Below are positions 1 through 12,454 of a DNA stretch of 64,000 nucleotides, in pieces. The stretch's first letter is position 1. Every line of letters begins with the position of its first letter. The notes below the pieces were generated by a model. That model did no database searches. It was not told the DNA's origin and worked only from the letters and a program-made list of their open reading frames with translations. This stretch comes from Anisus vortex (Eukaryota > Mollusca > Gastropoda > Planorbidae). The position numbers were made by a program, and so were the translations under genes. The stretch covers positions 20,367,409 through 20,431,408 of the forward strand of contig OX421497.1 of the NCBI GenBank assembly GCA_949126835.1, in the 5' to 3' direction.

Positions 1-222
1 TACACACATATAAACATGATTCTGATAAACACAAATGGCATTATGTTATAGAATACTTGGTAATATACACACATATAAACATGATTCTGATAAACACAAA
101 TGGTATTATGTTTTAGAATACTTGGTAATATACACACATATAAACATGATTCTGATAAACACAAATGGTATTATGTTATAGAATACTCGGTAATATACAC
201 ACAGATAAAAATGATTGTCGTT
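1..222. repeat. 65-bp tandem repeat, about 3.3 copies
   Basis: Near-identical units begin at 1, 66, 131 and 196, each starting TACACACATATAAACATG; the last is truncated and diverged. The array may continue left of the window. No coding content is seen. Confidence 0.9.
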
Positions 223-433
223 TTTAATTATACAGCCAATTAAACATATAAATTATCTTTCTTATCATGTGGCATTGGGACATGGAATGGGTTGACTGCA
301 ATTGTCACTTAAACTTCAAACTAACTAGTCAACGATGTTTTTTTTAAAGCCTGTTAATTCAAGTGTCGCTTAATGCAAGTATAAAAAAGCATAGACTCTA
401 TAGGCTAAATAATTTTAGAATCTTTATTTTGAC

Positions 434-627
434 TTACTACGTTACATTAGTTACATTAGTTACATTAGTTACATTAGTTACATTAGTTACATTAGTTACA
501 TTAGTTACATTAGTTACATTAGTTACATTAGTTACATTAGTTACATTAGTTACATTAGTTACATTAGTTACATTAGTTACATTAGTTACATTAGTTACAT
601 TAGTTACATTAGTTACATTAGTTACTG
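434..627. repeat. 9-bp minisatellite (TTACATTAG)n
   Basis: About 21 perfect copies of TTACATTAG. Because the period is a multiple of three, all frames stay open and give a Val-Thr-Leu repeat in one frame; there is no other sign of coding. Confidence 0.95.
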
Positions 628-1371
628 GAACATCTACTTTGGATGATGTAATGAATCCTTGAGAGTTACCAATTTACACATTTTATTTTACAGTAACTTT
701 TATATGATTCTGATAATTGTGAATAGTAAATAAAACCTAACGATATAAAATATTAACAATCAAGCAAAATGTGAGTTTTGTGAAACTTGTGTGGTTGGCA
801 CCTCTGTGACGAATAGATCTTTCTGCCAGATATAGCAATAAAAAAAGGTTGAACAAAATCGCTAGTTCGACATAGAAACGAATCTAAATGTTTTTTTTTC
901 TCCTCCAAATTTGATCCAATCAGAGTGCATGTTTTAAGGGTTGACACGAAGAGAAGAAAAAAAAATTGCCAATGCAGACGTGACATAGAAGGAACCGGAC
1001 GTATTATTTCTCGGACAGGAAGCCGTGTGTTCTGGGAGATTGAATCAATGTCCAACTTAGATTCTTGCGTGTAGAAGCCGTCGAAGAAGGTTGGAGAGGG
1101 TGAATAGAGCGGCACAGATGAACACTGAATAAGGGAAGAAACTGCCTACTAGTTATAATACTTGTCTGGAAGTTATATTAGATACAAACAGCTATATCAA
1201 ATGTACGTTGTGATGGTAACCAATAGTGAATTGGCATCAAATTTCAAATACACACATACACACAACTGTTAGCATACTCAATGATAATAAGACTTAGAAA
1301 CAAATCAATAAAAAACGATAGGCCTAATAATTAATTATGCAGATTTTCAATGAATAAATTAGCCATTTATT
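628..1371. other. No assigned feature
   Basis: AT-rich sequence. A 120-codon open frame on the minus strand (753-1115) has no recognisable domain and no supporting context, so it is not called as a gene. Confidence 0.5.
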
Positions 1372-1373
1372 AC

Positions 1374-1418
<45 letters not shown>
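1372..1418. repeat. GA microsatellite
   Basis: Imperfect (GA)n run interrupted by occasional C and A. Confidence 0.9.
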
Positions 1419-1515
1419 TCAGTCACACTAAACAACAATTTAATCTGGTGTAGTTAAATTAACAGTCCTAGCTAATGATTAGCCGGTACGTGACGTTTTG
1501 GCGCTGCAAATACTT

Positions 1516-1537
1516 GGGGGGGGGGGGGGGGGGGGGT
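1516..1537. repeat. Poly-G tract
   Basis: An uninterrupted run of about 20 G. Similar shorter runs occur near 11757 and 50190. Confidence 0.85.
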
Positions 1538-1539
1538 AG

Positions 1540-2680
1540 TAAAAAAATAAAATAAAACTTTTTTTTATTTGGAATGATAAGTGGTCATCGCGTCCAGTCA
1601 ACAACGTGCGTACAAATCAGAGATAATTATTTTGTTGACGTTATCTAGATTGGTAGCAGCAAAAAAGCAGTTTCAGTAGAGCCAACTGTAAATAAGTCAC
1701 TAAGAAAGGTTTAGTCCTCATTTCAATAAATATCACATTATGTGATTTTGATAGGCTATTCGTTAGATTTTCTGTAACCGTTTCAATATTTATTTAAATG
1801 TTACTGTCAGTGGCGTAGCCAGGTTTTGACGCTAGGGGGAGCGAACTTTTAGGAAAACGGCCTCACTTTTAGCACTTTTTTTCCAGATTAATAGAAGAAC
1901 TGAGAATTTGTACGTATGAAGTCTTACAAGAATACCATGTGCCTCAGGATACACACACTGTATTATAGTGCAGTTTTTATTTAACCATTCACGATTCTTT
2001 TTCTAGAAACTTTTAGTGATTGGAATTTCTGCTAAATGGATTGCATCTACAGATCATTTTCGGGATGAACCTCTAGTATCGAAAATTATTTATAAAATCA
2101 ACGCAAATGCTTCTAAAGGGCTACATTCTTCTTCTTTTAATTTTGAAAGACGAGATAAATCGCGATTGTAGACATTTTTTAAGAGATAAAAAAAATAGAA
2201 TAATGCAGAAATAACTCATATATTAAAATGTGTGAAGACGGAAAGAAAAAAAGGCAGTAGCAATTTGTTGGTCTGCTTACTGCTTGACAGTGTCTTATAT
2301 GATTTACGTTATATTGTTGAAATTATCACATTTAAAAAAAAAAAACTTCTTAAAGCTATAGTAATACGGCTGCCATTTATCAGCACTAGATAAAGTAAAC
2401 AAACAGCACGCGCTTTTTGTCACGTGATTGCAATCGCTCTATTGTTGAATTTTAGATAATTGTTAAATACGAATATGTGAAAGCATTAGCTGACAATATT
2501 ACTTGTTAGGGTTTGTTTTGAATACAATATGTTTATTCCATAGGGGATTTTTTTTTTGGTACTTCTTCTTACTAAAAATATTAAATGTATTTTTTCTTAT
2601 ATATTGCAGCCGCTCCTTCTATAAAGAAGATTATTGCGTTTAACGTTCATCCGTGGTCCGAGTCTAGTCTTGCATTTTTA
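1540..2680. other. Unassigned AT-rich sequence with a possible transposon end
   Basis: No supported gene. At 1808-1823 the sequence CAGTGGCGTAGCCAGG resembles the terminal inverted repeat of widespread DNA transposons, but I could not find a matching inverted end nearby, so it may be a solitary or truncated end. Confidence 0.4.
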
Positions 2681-2917
2681 TTAATGTTTTAAATAATGTA
2701 AATTACTGGTTTTCATGGTTTGTTCAGGTAACCCATTCCATGTCAGAATGCCACACGGGAAGAAAGAGTATTTATATGCATTTGTTCTCGCATAAGGGAT
2801 AAGATAAGTTTTTCTGCCCTTATGTTTATCTGAGCGTTGTAACAGGTTGTTATTGGGTTGTATTTCTAAATTAGACTTTAATGCGTTCTGTATTTTTATT
2901 ACTAAAGTTAATGTCAA
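2681..2917 (-). pseudogene. LINE reverse transcriptase C-terminal fragment
   Basis: The minus-strand frame ends with the arrangement typical of the last part of jockey/CR1-like non-LTR polyproteins: an R-T-N-A-Y-K-Y segment, then S-F-F-P, then W-N-G-L-P-E. Only this C-terminal tail is present, so it is a 5'-truncated, dead copy. Related tails occur at 10855-10985 (minus) and 40590-40720 (plus). The fragment directly abuts a hAT-type relic at 2918. Confidence 0.7.
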
Positions 2918-4492
2918 ACTGCTCTATTATACTTGTTTTATTATTTTTTATAAGACAATTAATTGAACTCTATGACAAGAACAAGGCCAAAAGCAAAGGA
3001 AAAGTAAAGAGAAAATTGTTAAAGCGTTTTAATATTTAAAATAATGAACGTGTTAGTGATTATCATCCTTTTTATTTGCATTTATACCAAATACAATATT
3101 TTATTACTAAACTTTCACATTTAGGGTAATTATTTTGTAAACATTATCATCTAGAAACTGTATTGAATATATTTTTTTCTCAGTTATAACTGAGATTTTC
3201 TTCAATTTTTTCTATGAAGCTAAAGATGATGGAATGATATCGTTGATCGGAATTGATACGTAGTAATCATACAAACTGGGTAGTTAATGTACTGTTTAAG
3301 AAATGTGCATAGAATTCTTTAGTAAAAAACTATTCTTTAATTTTTAAATACTTTTTACAGTTTGTCTTTATAAAGTTATAAGTTGTAAGCCCTGTAGTAT
3401 TTTATTAAAGAAAAATTAGAAACATAATAATATTAAATATATTTAAAATATTAGCGCAAATAAAACGGCTTATTATTTCCCTTTAATTAAAATACAGTTT
3501 CTAAATTTCATTCAATAGTAGGCCTAATGCCAAACAAGTTATGTTTTGTAATATAACAAAATAATATTACTGACTATATACTGAATATTACTCGCCCCTG
3601 CCTTTCACATAGACATACCTCATGAAAAATGCCGTTAATTCATGTTACATTCTGTAAATTCATAAATAAATTGTATGTTGACTAGAGCGCTTAAAAATGA
3701 ATTTATGAATTTATTTTACATTTTCAACGAAAGAAAGGGGATGTCACAAAAATAATAGTTTTTGGGATGTGTGGGGGCACTGTGGGGGCCCCTATTCGGT
3801 GGGGGCCCTTGTTCCAATGGAACATGTGGAACATGCCTAAATACGCCTAAATAAGTTGAACCAAAAGCTGAACGTAGAGCGAATGAATGCCTGGCAGTTG
3901 AGAATAGCAGATGACTTTCCTAAGCATCTTCCTTCCAGATTTTCCCGCAAATTTCAATGCCCATTGTTTCTGATTGTTTAAAATTCAACTGGTAGAGTTT
4001 TAAAATTGTCAATATCCTTCCACTTAAAATACATCTACATCTAAGAAGGTTGTAGTAAGATCAAGCAAGTTATGCTTGATGAGGTATGAAAAAATGATTC
4101 CATAAATTTGATAGTCTTGCCTTTTGTTTAGAAGACTCCGCTTTGAGTGCTTCAAACTATATACTAAAAAGCCCAAATATATATCTTAATATATGCCTTA
4201 ATAAAGGGAAGTACGTATGGTTGAATGTTTTAAAATTGATTTCACTCACGATATAAGTAAATCCATTTCAGTGATCTAACAGGTCAAGTGTTGTTTGACC
4301 CCGTCCTAATCAATGCGTTCAACTCACTGAAATGTGTCGCTATGTCATTCAAAAACATCGGCTTCAACAGTCAGTTTTCCTCATTCAGAACCGGAAGGGC
4401 CAATTTAAAAAAACAACCTTGGAGGTCTCTCGTGTGCCATTGAAAATCGCTCTGCGTGCCAAGTTTGGCACGCGTGCCTTAGGTGGCCGACT
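2918..4492 (+). mobile_element. Relic of a hAT-type miniature element
   Basis: Several blocks align with the complete element at 37969-39168: near 2910 with 38045, around 3105 with 38175, 4320-4370 with 38995-39045, and 4420-4490 with 39090-39165. The right end reads GTGGCCGACTCTTG where the intact copy has GTTGTCGACCCCTG. The left terminal inverted repeat is missing, replaced by the LINE tail. Block-level resemblance was judged by eye and the middle is diverged. Confidence 0.6.
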
Positions 4493-4660
4493 CTTGTGTT
4501 TCTAGGTTTAGTGATTTAACTTTTGGTGTTACTATTGTCAGTTATAAATATTCACTAGTAATGAACCTTTCTGAAATTGTTCTAATTTTTTTAATGTGCT
4601 TTTTAGTTGGTGGGTCCCATACAAACAATGCATATAATTTTAGTATAGTCCTAACTAATG
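4493..4660. repeat. Dispersed segment shared with 37600-37720
   Basis: The stretch starting TGTTTCTAGGTT and including GTCAGTTATAAATATTCAC recurs at about 37605-37675 with substitutions and small gaps. In the second place it lies inside the 3.6 kb hAT element, just left of the nested miniature element. Confidence 0.6.
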
Positions 4661-4860
4661 TTAGATAGTATTTTAGTTTTATGTTCTTGTTACATTTGTA
4701 AAAATATATATTGTCTTAAAAGCGTGGGTTGTCTTTTTGCTCATTTCAATGTTTGCTAATATGTTTTCGAATTTTTGGTTGTGGTTGAATTATAATTATT
4801 TTCTCTATAACTATAACAACAAACAAGTTGAATTGATGTATCTATCTATAGAGCTCATTC

Positions 4861-5040
4861 ATCTAGATTGGCACAGTTGAACAGGCTCGGCAACACAGTC
4901 GCTAAGTGAGTGCTGCCACCATCTAGATTGGCACAGTTGAACAGGCTCGGCAACACAGTCGCTAAGTGAGTGCTGCCACCATCTAGATTGGCACAGTTGA
5001 ACAGGCTCGGCAACACAGTCGCTAAGTGAGTTCTGCCACG
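4861..5040. repeat. 60-bp tandem repeat, 3 copies
   Basis: Three almost perfect 60-bp units start at 4861, 4921 and 4981. The period is a multiple of three, which keeps an artificial open frame on the minus strand. Confidence 0.95.
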
Positions 5041-6983
5041 CTTGAATGTGTCATAATCAACTGTGACGTCAGTGTGTTTCAAAAAGTTTCAGCACAAAAT
5101 GGTTCGCTTGATGCCATGGATCGCCAATCACTATAAACCCATTTATGTTGGACTAAACTATCCGAACCGGTTTGTAGGCATGTATCCTGGCGTTTGAAAC
5201 GAAGGCAGTCAGATGATTGACATGGTTCATTACAAACTCTTTTTTACGTCACAGACGGAAGGAAGGACGGAAAAGAACTTAAATTTTTTTTTATCGATTT
5301 CGAGAAGTTCTTGTTTTGTTTTCCACAAAGTGCAGAGTGCAGTAAATAAACAAAGTAAACAAGACGTCTATAATATATCAAAGCGATCACGTCAACTTGT
5401 ACATGAACGATTTTCAATTACCTGCAGTCTTTTTTTTTTTTGTTGAATACTCTTCAAATTTTTTGTTGTTGTTGTTGTTTTTTTCGATTAACTTTGATAT
5501 TTTTGATGCATAGATAAACAATGAACATTAAAAGAGTCAGTCGAAGTGGTTGGAACTGACTAGAGAAGAATGGGTCTTTTAATCAAGAGTGGCATTCTGG
5601 TGTTTGACGTTTATCCATAGATTTGGAATACACAAACACACACACACACACAAACACATATACACAAACACACACACATACACGAACAAACATAATTACA
5701 CACAAACATATATACACACTATTACATTACCACCTGACCATTAATGATGTGATAGGAATCCTTACATAATTGTCAGTTATATGGTATTGCATCGACGATA
5801 TACTAGTGGTCATCTACACCTTTGTACATGCCGAAAGTTAGTTTGTTGTTAGTATACTGGTCAATATTATTATGTATTTATGACAACCAGTTACTTTAAT
5901 ATTATAGTTCTTTCAGATGACTTGCAGGTGCCTGAATTAATATAGGTATGATGTATTTTGGCTATGAGCCCCAATTATGAAAGATTATTGATATTATTAT
6001 TATTATTATCCATAAGTGTTATTTAAAAGTGCAATGATTATTATTCAGCACAGCAAATGTATATTATTGTATGAGTTTAGTATTTACTCATATTAATTAT
6101 TTTGTAAACGTGTCTAAGCTAGGTCCTGGTTTATTCTCCCTGAGCGCTTCGACTATGCATTGCATTGAGTTCACCATTCAATACAGTGTCAATTGATATA
6201 AGCTCTTAGTTGTAAATTGGAATACATGATTCATTTAAGTTGATGAATAAATAGTTGTAAACTACACCACAAACAATTGAACGAGAATAAGTAAAGTAAT
6301 CCTTCGTCAAACAACGAATTTAATTGGGTATATTACAAAGGAGTTTCCAATTTGGATGAGATTGTTGGGTTGAATAGTTAATATTCCAAGGTAAAAAGAC
6401 GCTAATATTATGCAAGCGTATCAGCTAGGCACATAGAATAAGTGTAAATACCGATAGTAGTTTTAAAGATATTATCCATTAGAATGATATTAGAAAACAC
6501 AATAATACGTATGAATAAAGCATTGTAGTATTCAGTTAACATCAGAGTATATTAGCATAGCTTCCTCTAGCAAATGTACAAGGGAAAAAGGTCGGGCGTC
6601 GGTTACAGTGCCTTTTATAGTAAGTCAGTTTGGGCGTTTAATCTTTTCCCGGTTCTTATTTTTAACAAAATGGTTAAATATAGATTTATAGCGTCTATTT
6701 TTATTTATTTATTTCCCTTGTGATACGTCACTGCCGTATGAGGCTATTCCAAATCTCGTTCCTTTGAGAAAAAGCTCTTCACTTGGTCTTTAAATTAAAA
6801 TCCGAAAATATTAATAAAAGAGAAGCTATGAGACGCCATCTTTCAGTATTTATTTAACTAAGGGAGGTATTCATTGATCAACTAATAACTCTCTACGGCA
6901 CATTAGTGTTCAACTACAATAAACAATAGACATTTAAAAATATCTTCGCAGTTATTATTAATTATGAAACGGCGTTTCGTAAC
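5041..6983. other. Unassigned AT-rich sequence with a CA-rich microsatellite
   Basis: No supported gene. An interrupted (CA)n microsatellite lies at about 5634-5720 and a short (ATT)n run at about 5990-6010. Confidence 0.6.
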
Positions 6984-7100
6984 AACACAAACACACATAC
7001 GCAAACACACACACATAATCACACACGCACACACATACACGCACAAATACATATACTCGTAAAGAACACACATACACATACACACACACATACACACACG
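6984..7100. repeat. CA-rich microsatellite interrupted by a hAT insertion
   Basis: Imperfect (CA)n/(CACG)n repeats run up to the left end of the hAT element and resume on its right side at 9462-9500. Confidence 0.9.
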
Positions 7101-7344
7101 CAGGCCCTGATTTCCGCCTAGACCCAAAAGGCCCGGGCCTAGGATCCCAGCCAGCCTAGGGGCCCCGGTGGCGGAATCTTTACATAAGCCCAAAAGCCTG
7201 GCTTGCCTTATCAAAAAGCTTTATCGAAAATAATATTATATTAAATATTTTTATTACATTTTTCCAAAACAGGGTCTCATAATATAACTTACAGCCATGA
7301 GTTCCATGGGGCTGTTGTGAGGTCACTTTTTGTCCCTAGAACTT

Positions 7345-9249
7345 TTGGCTGAGTTCGATCCTTTTCTGGACTTACACATAAAACGCTACGGTAACAAAGG
7401 AAGTGGTACAACATCATATCTTTCGTCAAAATATGCGATAAAATGATCAATATCATGTCAGAAAAGGTAATAAATACAATCGTGACTGAGATAAAACATG
7501 CCAAATATTTCTCTATTTTTGTGGACTATACTCCGGACATTTCTCATGTTGATCAATTTCTTTCATAGTGAGATATGTCTCTGAAGACGATGTCCTGTCG
7601 AACGATTTTTTAAATTCATTCTAAATTGTGGCTTAAGTCGTCCTAGACACTTGGATATCGCCGATTGCCGGGGACAGTCTTACGACAATGCTAACAATAT
7701 GTCGTGGGCAGTCTTACGATAATGCTAGCAATATGCTGGGGCATTCTTTAGACAATGCTAGCAATATGCCGGGGGCAGTCTTACGACAATGCTAGCAATA
7801 AGCCGGGGGCAGTCTTACGACAATGCTAGCAGAATGCCGGGGGCATTCTGACGACAATGCTAGCAATAAGCCGGGGGCAGTCTTACGACAATGCTAGCAG
7901 AATGCCGGGGGCATTCTGACGACAATGCTAGCAATATGCCGGGGGCAGTCTTACGATAATGCTAGCAATATGCCGGGGCAGTCTTACGATAATGCTAGCA
8001 ATATGCCGGGGGCAGTCTTACGACAATGCTAGCAATATGTCAGGTATATATTATTTTTCTGGTCTTCAAGCCAGAATAAAACAAATGAACCATCTGATAG
8101 ATTTCGTTCCCAGTTAGGCTCACTCACTGAATCTTGTTGGATCCTGTGCGGCCGAGTCTTGTCAAGCTGCTGTATCTTTCTTCGGTATTTTGCAGTAATT
8201 GTATAGTGTTTTTTTCGGCATCAACACACAGATGGGAAATTTTGCTGTCGAAACTGAAGTCAAATTCAACAGTCGAGAGTCTTTCTCAGACAAGATGGTC
8301 TGCTCGAGCTGACGAATTCCGAAGTTTAAGTTGCTCCGGGCATGAGATCATGGCAGTTCTTCAGATAATTGCCAATGATGCAAATGAAAACCGATCTACG
8401 CGCTCTGAGGCTTCAGGTCTTCTGAATTCATTAGACTGGATGAAAACTTGCTTTTTGTCACTTCTCTGGAATGACATCTTAGAAAGGTTCAACAAAGTAA
8501 AAAATCTCTCTAATCTGTTACCATTCACCTGGGTACGATCGTTGCGCTGTATCAGTCTTTGGTAACATACCTAGAATACTTAAGGAAACCCAGTACCTTT
8601 GATCATTATGAGGCGAAAGTTATTGAAAAATCCGGTGAAAATAGCTATGCATATAACATGTGCAGAGGAAACGTAAGCATTAAGTCCAGTTCGTCGAATA
8701 AAAAGGAAACTAGACCGAACTCTCTGGCAGGGACAGATTCAGAGTTACCATTTTTATCGTCATTATAGACAGACTAATTACAAAACTACGGAGACGCGGA
8801 ACTGCTTTTTGAGGAGTTAAGTAAAATTTTGACTTTCTTACGAAACTACATCGTTTGGAATCGAAATAGACATCCGTGAAGGAACCAGAAACCTTATAAC
8901 TTTTTATCCGGGGATTTGGATAGGACTTTGGAAAACGTGTGTATGCACCTGCAAGCTCATTTGTCGTCACTGAAGCTATACAAATACTTATCGGAAAAAG
9001 GCTTTTTGGACATTTATCCAAACGTAGGAATTGCGTTCCGAATGCTGTTGTGTTCACCAGCGTCAAACTGCTCAGCAGAACGGTCGTTTTCAGTGCTAAA
9101 GAGAGTTAAAAAAATACTTAAAAAGATCTAACATAGGAGAGAACAGGATCAATTCACTCTCTGTAATGTACATAGAGCCAGAAATAATGCAATTGACTTT
9201 GATAAAGTCATTCGTTCTTTTGCACAGAAGACAGTTTGTCGTATGATAT
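7345..9249 (+). pseudogene. hAT transposase (ZMYM/TTF-type) pseudogene
   Basis: Translated fragments in several frames match the order of this transposase family. A Leu-Ala-Glu-Phe-Asp-Pro-Phe block starts near 7345. An S-I-F-V-D-Y-T-P-D-I-S-H segment near 7510-7550 holds the first catalytic-region Asp. An A-H-S-L-N-L-V-G block lies near 8117, then F-F-S-A-S-T-H-R-W and T-R-W-S-A-R-A-D (about 8200-8320). The C-terminal dimerisation region with S-A-E-R-S-F-S-V-L-K lies near 9070-9110. Frameshifts occur near 7560, 8540 and 8780, a stop near 9128, and a 34-bp minisatellite interrupts it at 7668-8040. Confidence 0.85.
7668..8040. repeat. 34-bp minisatellite inside the hAT transposase
   Basis: About 11 copies of a 34-bp unit containing GACAATGCTAGCAATA. 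Units differ mainly in the length of the G run and in TATGCC/AAGCC variants. It sits between recognisable transposase blocks, so it expanded after the element had decayed or within an inactive lineage. Confidence 0.9.
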
Positions 9250-9500
9250 GATTCTATAAATTTTATAGAATAACGTAACTATAGTAACATATATAGACTG
9301 TATTATTCTGATGTTTATGAAAGTCATTAAATTCGATTAAAAATTATGTATTCTGTACTATTGCATTTAATTTGCCAAATTTCCAAAATAGCTTCGAGAT
9401 GGTGGGGGGGCCCCCAAATGTCAAGTGCCTAGGGGCCCTGTGGTCTCTAAATCCGGGCCTGCACACACGCACCCACATACACGCACACACACAATCATGA

Positions 9501-10017
9501 GCGATGTGTTTGTACTGAGTTTAGAATAAAGGAGAATTTAAAAAAACAACAGCTGACAATAAAGAAACCTAGATATAATAAATACAAACACTGAACCAGT
9601 ACAAATGTCATATTTCGCTAGTCTATATTTTTATAAATCGATCAGTTATATGAATGTTGTTTTGCAAACATTTTAAACAACATTAACGGTTTAGAATATT
9701 GTTTAACTTCATTTTTCTTACAACGTATTTTAATGGTAATGCTTTCTAGCTTATCTGTTGTAGTAGTTTTTTTAAAGATTATTTTCAGTGTTAAGTTTAT
9801 TAGACCTACACTGTATTCAATATTTGAACACATTTCTAGTTGAAGACAAATACACACGCAGCAATACAAATAACTGCTTTAGAAAAAATGGGAAAATGTG
9901 ACCATCAGTTTCTACCATCTACCATCCTACCAAATACCTTCTACCATCCTTCTGTACTGATGTGAAAAACTATTTAAATAAATATATTCAGCGATCAGTA
10001 GTTAATCATCAGCTATA
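9501..10017. other. No assigned feature
   Basis: AT-rich sequence with no supported gene and only short open frames. Confidence 0.5.
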
Positions 10018-10283
10018 GTAAAGTACCCTTAGGACCAGATGGATCATAGGGCTGGTGAAGCAGCGTTCACCTGTTTCTGTGGCCACGGCATACTAAGGGA
10101 TGTGTGGCCAGCACAATGCCCAGCCGCATTTACTTTACCGCAACTATTGTCATGTACCCATCAGAGCTGAGTAGACACGAGGACAACTTCCAGTCCCGGA
10201 AACAAATCTTAGCCTTCACTAGGATTTGAACCCAGACCCTTTGTTACGCCAGACGAACGCGCTGCCTCTGTGCTACATAATAA
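10018..10283 (-). mobile_element. tRNA-derived SINE (family A)
   Basis: Reading the minus strand, an A box (TAGCACAGAGG) lies near 10265-10275 and a B box (GGGTTCAAATCC) near 10220-10232, followed by a conserved body ending in GGTCCTAAGGGTAC. The same family occurs at 36253-36517, 45690-46132 and 61140-61290, with body-only copies near 63460-63785. Flanking AGCTATA on both sides may be a short target duplication. Confidence 0.8.
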
Positions 10284-10854
10284 TGAGCTATACTAGTCTA
10301 TAATCAAATACTTTAAAGTCTCTATAATTATTATTGTTTTTGATCTTTGGACGTTATTAGATCTATTCCCACATAAACTGATTAGAAATAAAATAACCGA
10401 CTGGGTTGACCACACATTCTTCTGTCACTCGGCTGCTCTTGTATTACAGAGTAAAAAATATTGTCTCGTGTAGAATTATGCCCGAGCAGCTCACTTCAGA
10501 TGATATTATGGACTAGATTTCAGCCATCTTAATTTGATGATATTATGGACTAGATTTCAGCCATCTTAATTTGATGTTCATTTAAATCATATTGATTCTC
10601 AACGTAAAAAGAAAAAGGAAATTTTTTTAATTTAAATTAAAGGCAGAATAACCATGATCGCCTACGCGTGTGACATCACGTGGTATTTTCTCTTTCAGTG
10701 CTGGGGTATTCTCTTTTATATAGGTCGGATCTTTAATATATATTTTCAAACGTATTTATTTCAAACAATTTGTAATCACAGAAGAGTATTTGCGTTCTCC
10801 ACTATCCCTGGTTTGAGTATAAGCTTGAATTTCGATAAGGGTCTTTTGAAGTGA
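10284..10854. other. No gene; short 37-bp duplication
   Basis: A segment containing GGACTAGATTTCAGCCATC is directly duplicated at about 10500-10536 and 10537-10574. Nothing else is assigned. Confidence 0.6.
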
Positions 10855-10985
10855 TGTATTGGGTTTTCTGATTTGCTCAGGTAACCCATTCCATGCCAGC
10901 ATGGCGTTTGAGGAGAAAGATAATTTATATAACTTTGTATCTACGTATTGAACACGTGTCGTCCTGAGTATTCTGATAATTGCGT
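10855..10985 (-). pseudogene. LINE reverse transcriptase tail fragment
   Basis: The minus-strand translation gives T-K-L-Y-K-L-S-F, then A-W-N-G-L-P-E-Q-I-R-K, matching the polyprotein C-terminus described at 2681-2917. It is a truncated, inactive copy. Confidence 0.6.
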
Positions 10986-11499
10986 TTTTTTAAATCTTTT
11001 TTTAAAATATAAATTAAAATGTTGAACTAATAGTGTTACACTAGTTACGGTTGAATGCTTAGGCCTACTTGTAATAAAACAAACTTGAAATGATATTATG
11101 TTTTTAAATGTTATATTTACTGGATCGGTCCCAAAAAGTTGTATATTCTAGTCAAGCTCTACCGAAAGTTAGGAAGCATTTTAGCTTTATTTTCTATGTC
11201 CACTTAAATCGCTCGTGCGAAAATTGTCATCTTAGAATCTCGTATAAACCTTTAAATATCAATGGCTTATACAAAACTTATTCAAATATATTATAAATAC
11301 TTTATTTACAAATATCTTCACAATATAAACCAACAGCTGCTGAGAATAGTTTTGAGGGCGAATATTTTTCTCGTTAAACTATTTATCATTATCGGTTTGT
11401 TTGTTCGTTTTATCAAGTTCGCTATTCATTAACTATAATCACATGAAGACAAGGACATCTGAAATTAGTTTTCTCCCAAAATGGCTCTTTGTAATTGAT

Positions 11500-11650
11500 C
11501 AATTTGAAGAAATCATTCAGTCGCTAAATCCATTTTTTTTGTTCAGGTGTTCAAATGAATAATTAAAAAGGTTTTCGACCTTTAACTGTCTGAAGTATTA
11601 CGTTAATAATTTGTCCAGGATTTTCAATGCAATACAGGCACTGGCGAAGC
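11500..11650. repeat. Dispersed repeat shared with 35548-35715
   Basis: Blocks such as TTTGAAGAAATCATTCA and TTTGTCCAGGATTT occur in the same order and orientation at both places with clear divergence. It is an old dispersed repeat of unknown class. Confidence 0.65.
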
Positions 11651-11939
11651 CATGCGTTGGTGGCTTATTCGCCATCTGCCATGGAGAGCACATCTCCAAC
11701 GAAGAAGTACAAGATTGAACCCTCCAGGCCTTCGGGAACTGTGACAATTGGATAAGGGGGGGGGGGGGGTAAAAGAGAGCGCTAATTGGAATGTTATGGT
11801 TATGTTACAAGAACTCAAGAACTTGTAAAGAACACCTTGCAGGGAAGTACACAAGGAAGGGTTTTAGAATGAAAGAGAACAAGATCTCAGAATTGATGAT
11901 ACCGCGAGAACACTTCTGTACACATACGCTTGCAATAAG

Positions 11940-12250
11940 AGCACACCGGTGGCCTAACGCATGGGGGGAATCCCCTGCTGCACGCCCGAGGTCTCATTGC
12001 ACTGCCGCGATGCCCCGAGTCCCTGGTGGGGAGGAAGCAATGTGCGCAGCAGTCCGAATCAGCCCCACCCCGGGGGCTACCGGGCGATAGTGCTGGTATA
12101 CGAGCGAGCCACTACGATAATGATCCGAGGGGAATCCCGCAGGTGGGGAGAAGCCTTATCGGCGTGCCGCAAGATGGCTGGCGCTTGGACAGGATCTTGG
12201 TGTGCATTCCCCGCCTTGATCTACCCCTGAACATCGTTATCCCTGGACGT
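11940..12250. other. GC-rich island, unassigned
   Basis: About 300 bases far richer in G and C than the neighbouring sequence, with overlapping open frames in three forward frames but no recognisable domain. It may be the remains of a mobile element or a degraded gene. It lies just beyond the synaptotagmin exon, in what should be the following intron. Confidence 0.4.
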
Positions 12251-12454
12251 AAGATGCAATTATAGATCGATACCAAGAGAAAGAGAAGATTGTATGAAGC
12301 TAGATGACATGTCGTTTGTGGCAACATAACACTTCAATATACTGGGGCATATTTAAAATAGAATATGAGATTGAATAGAAAATAAAATAAGATATATGGG
12401 CAATTAACAACTACAAAGTTGACTAACTATAAAACAAAAAGACACGGGTCTAAC

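Larger units (their letters stand above)
7101..9461 (+). mobile_element. hAT transposon, 2.4 kb, 8-bp target duplication
   Basis: The left end reads CAGGCCCTGATTT and the right end, inverted, reads CAGGCCCGGATTT. The 8 bases CACACACG occur on both sides (7093-7100 and 9462-9469), the duplication length expected for hAT. The interior holds a decayed transposase on the plus strand with a minisatellite expanded inside it. The target was a CA microsatellite. The element cannot be autonomous because its coding region is broken. Confidence 0.9.

Noticed and set aside
363..662. A 99-codon frame with Val-Thr-Leu repeats
   Set aside because: It is translation of the 9-bp minisatellite; the period keeps every frame open.
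4855..5082. A 75-codon minus-strand frame with three repeats
   Set aside because: Product of the 60-bp tandem repeat.
6903..7214. Cys/Val/Met-rich frame
   Set aside because: Translation of a CA/TG microsatellite running into the hAT terminus.
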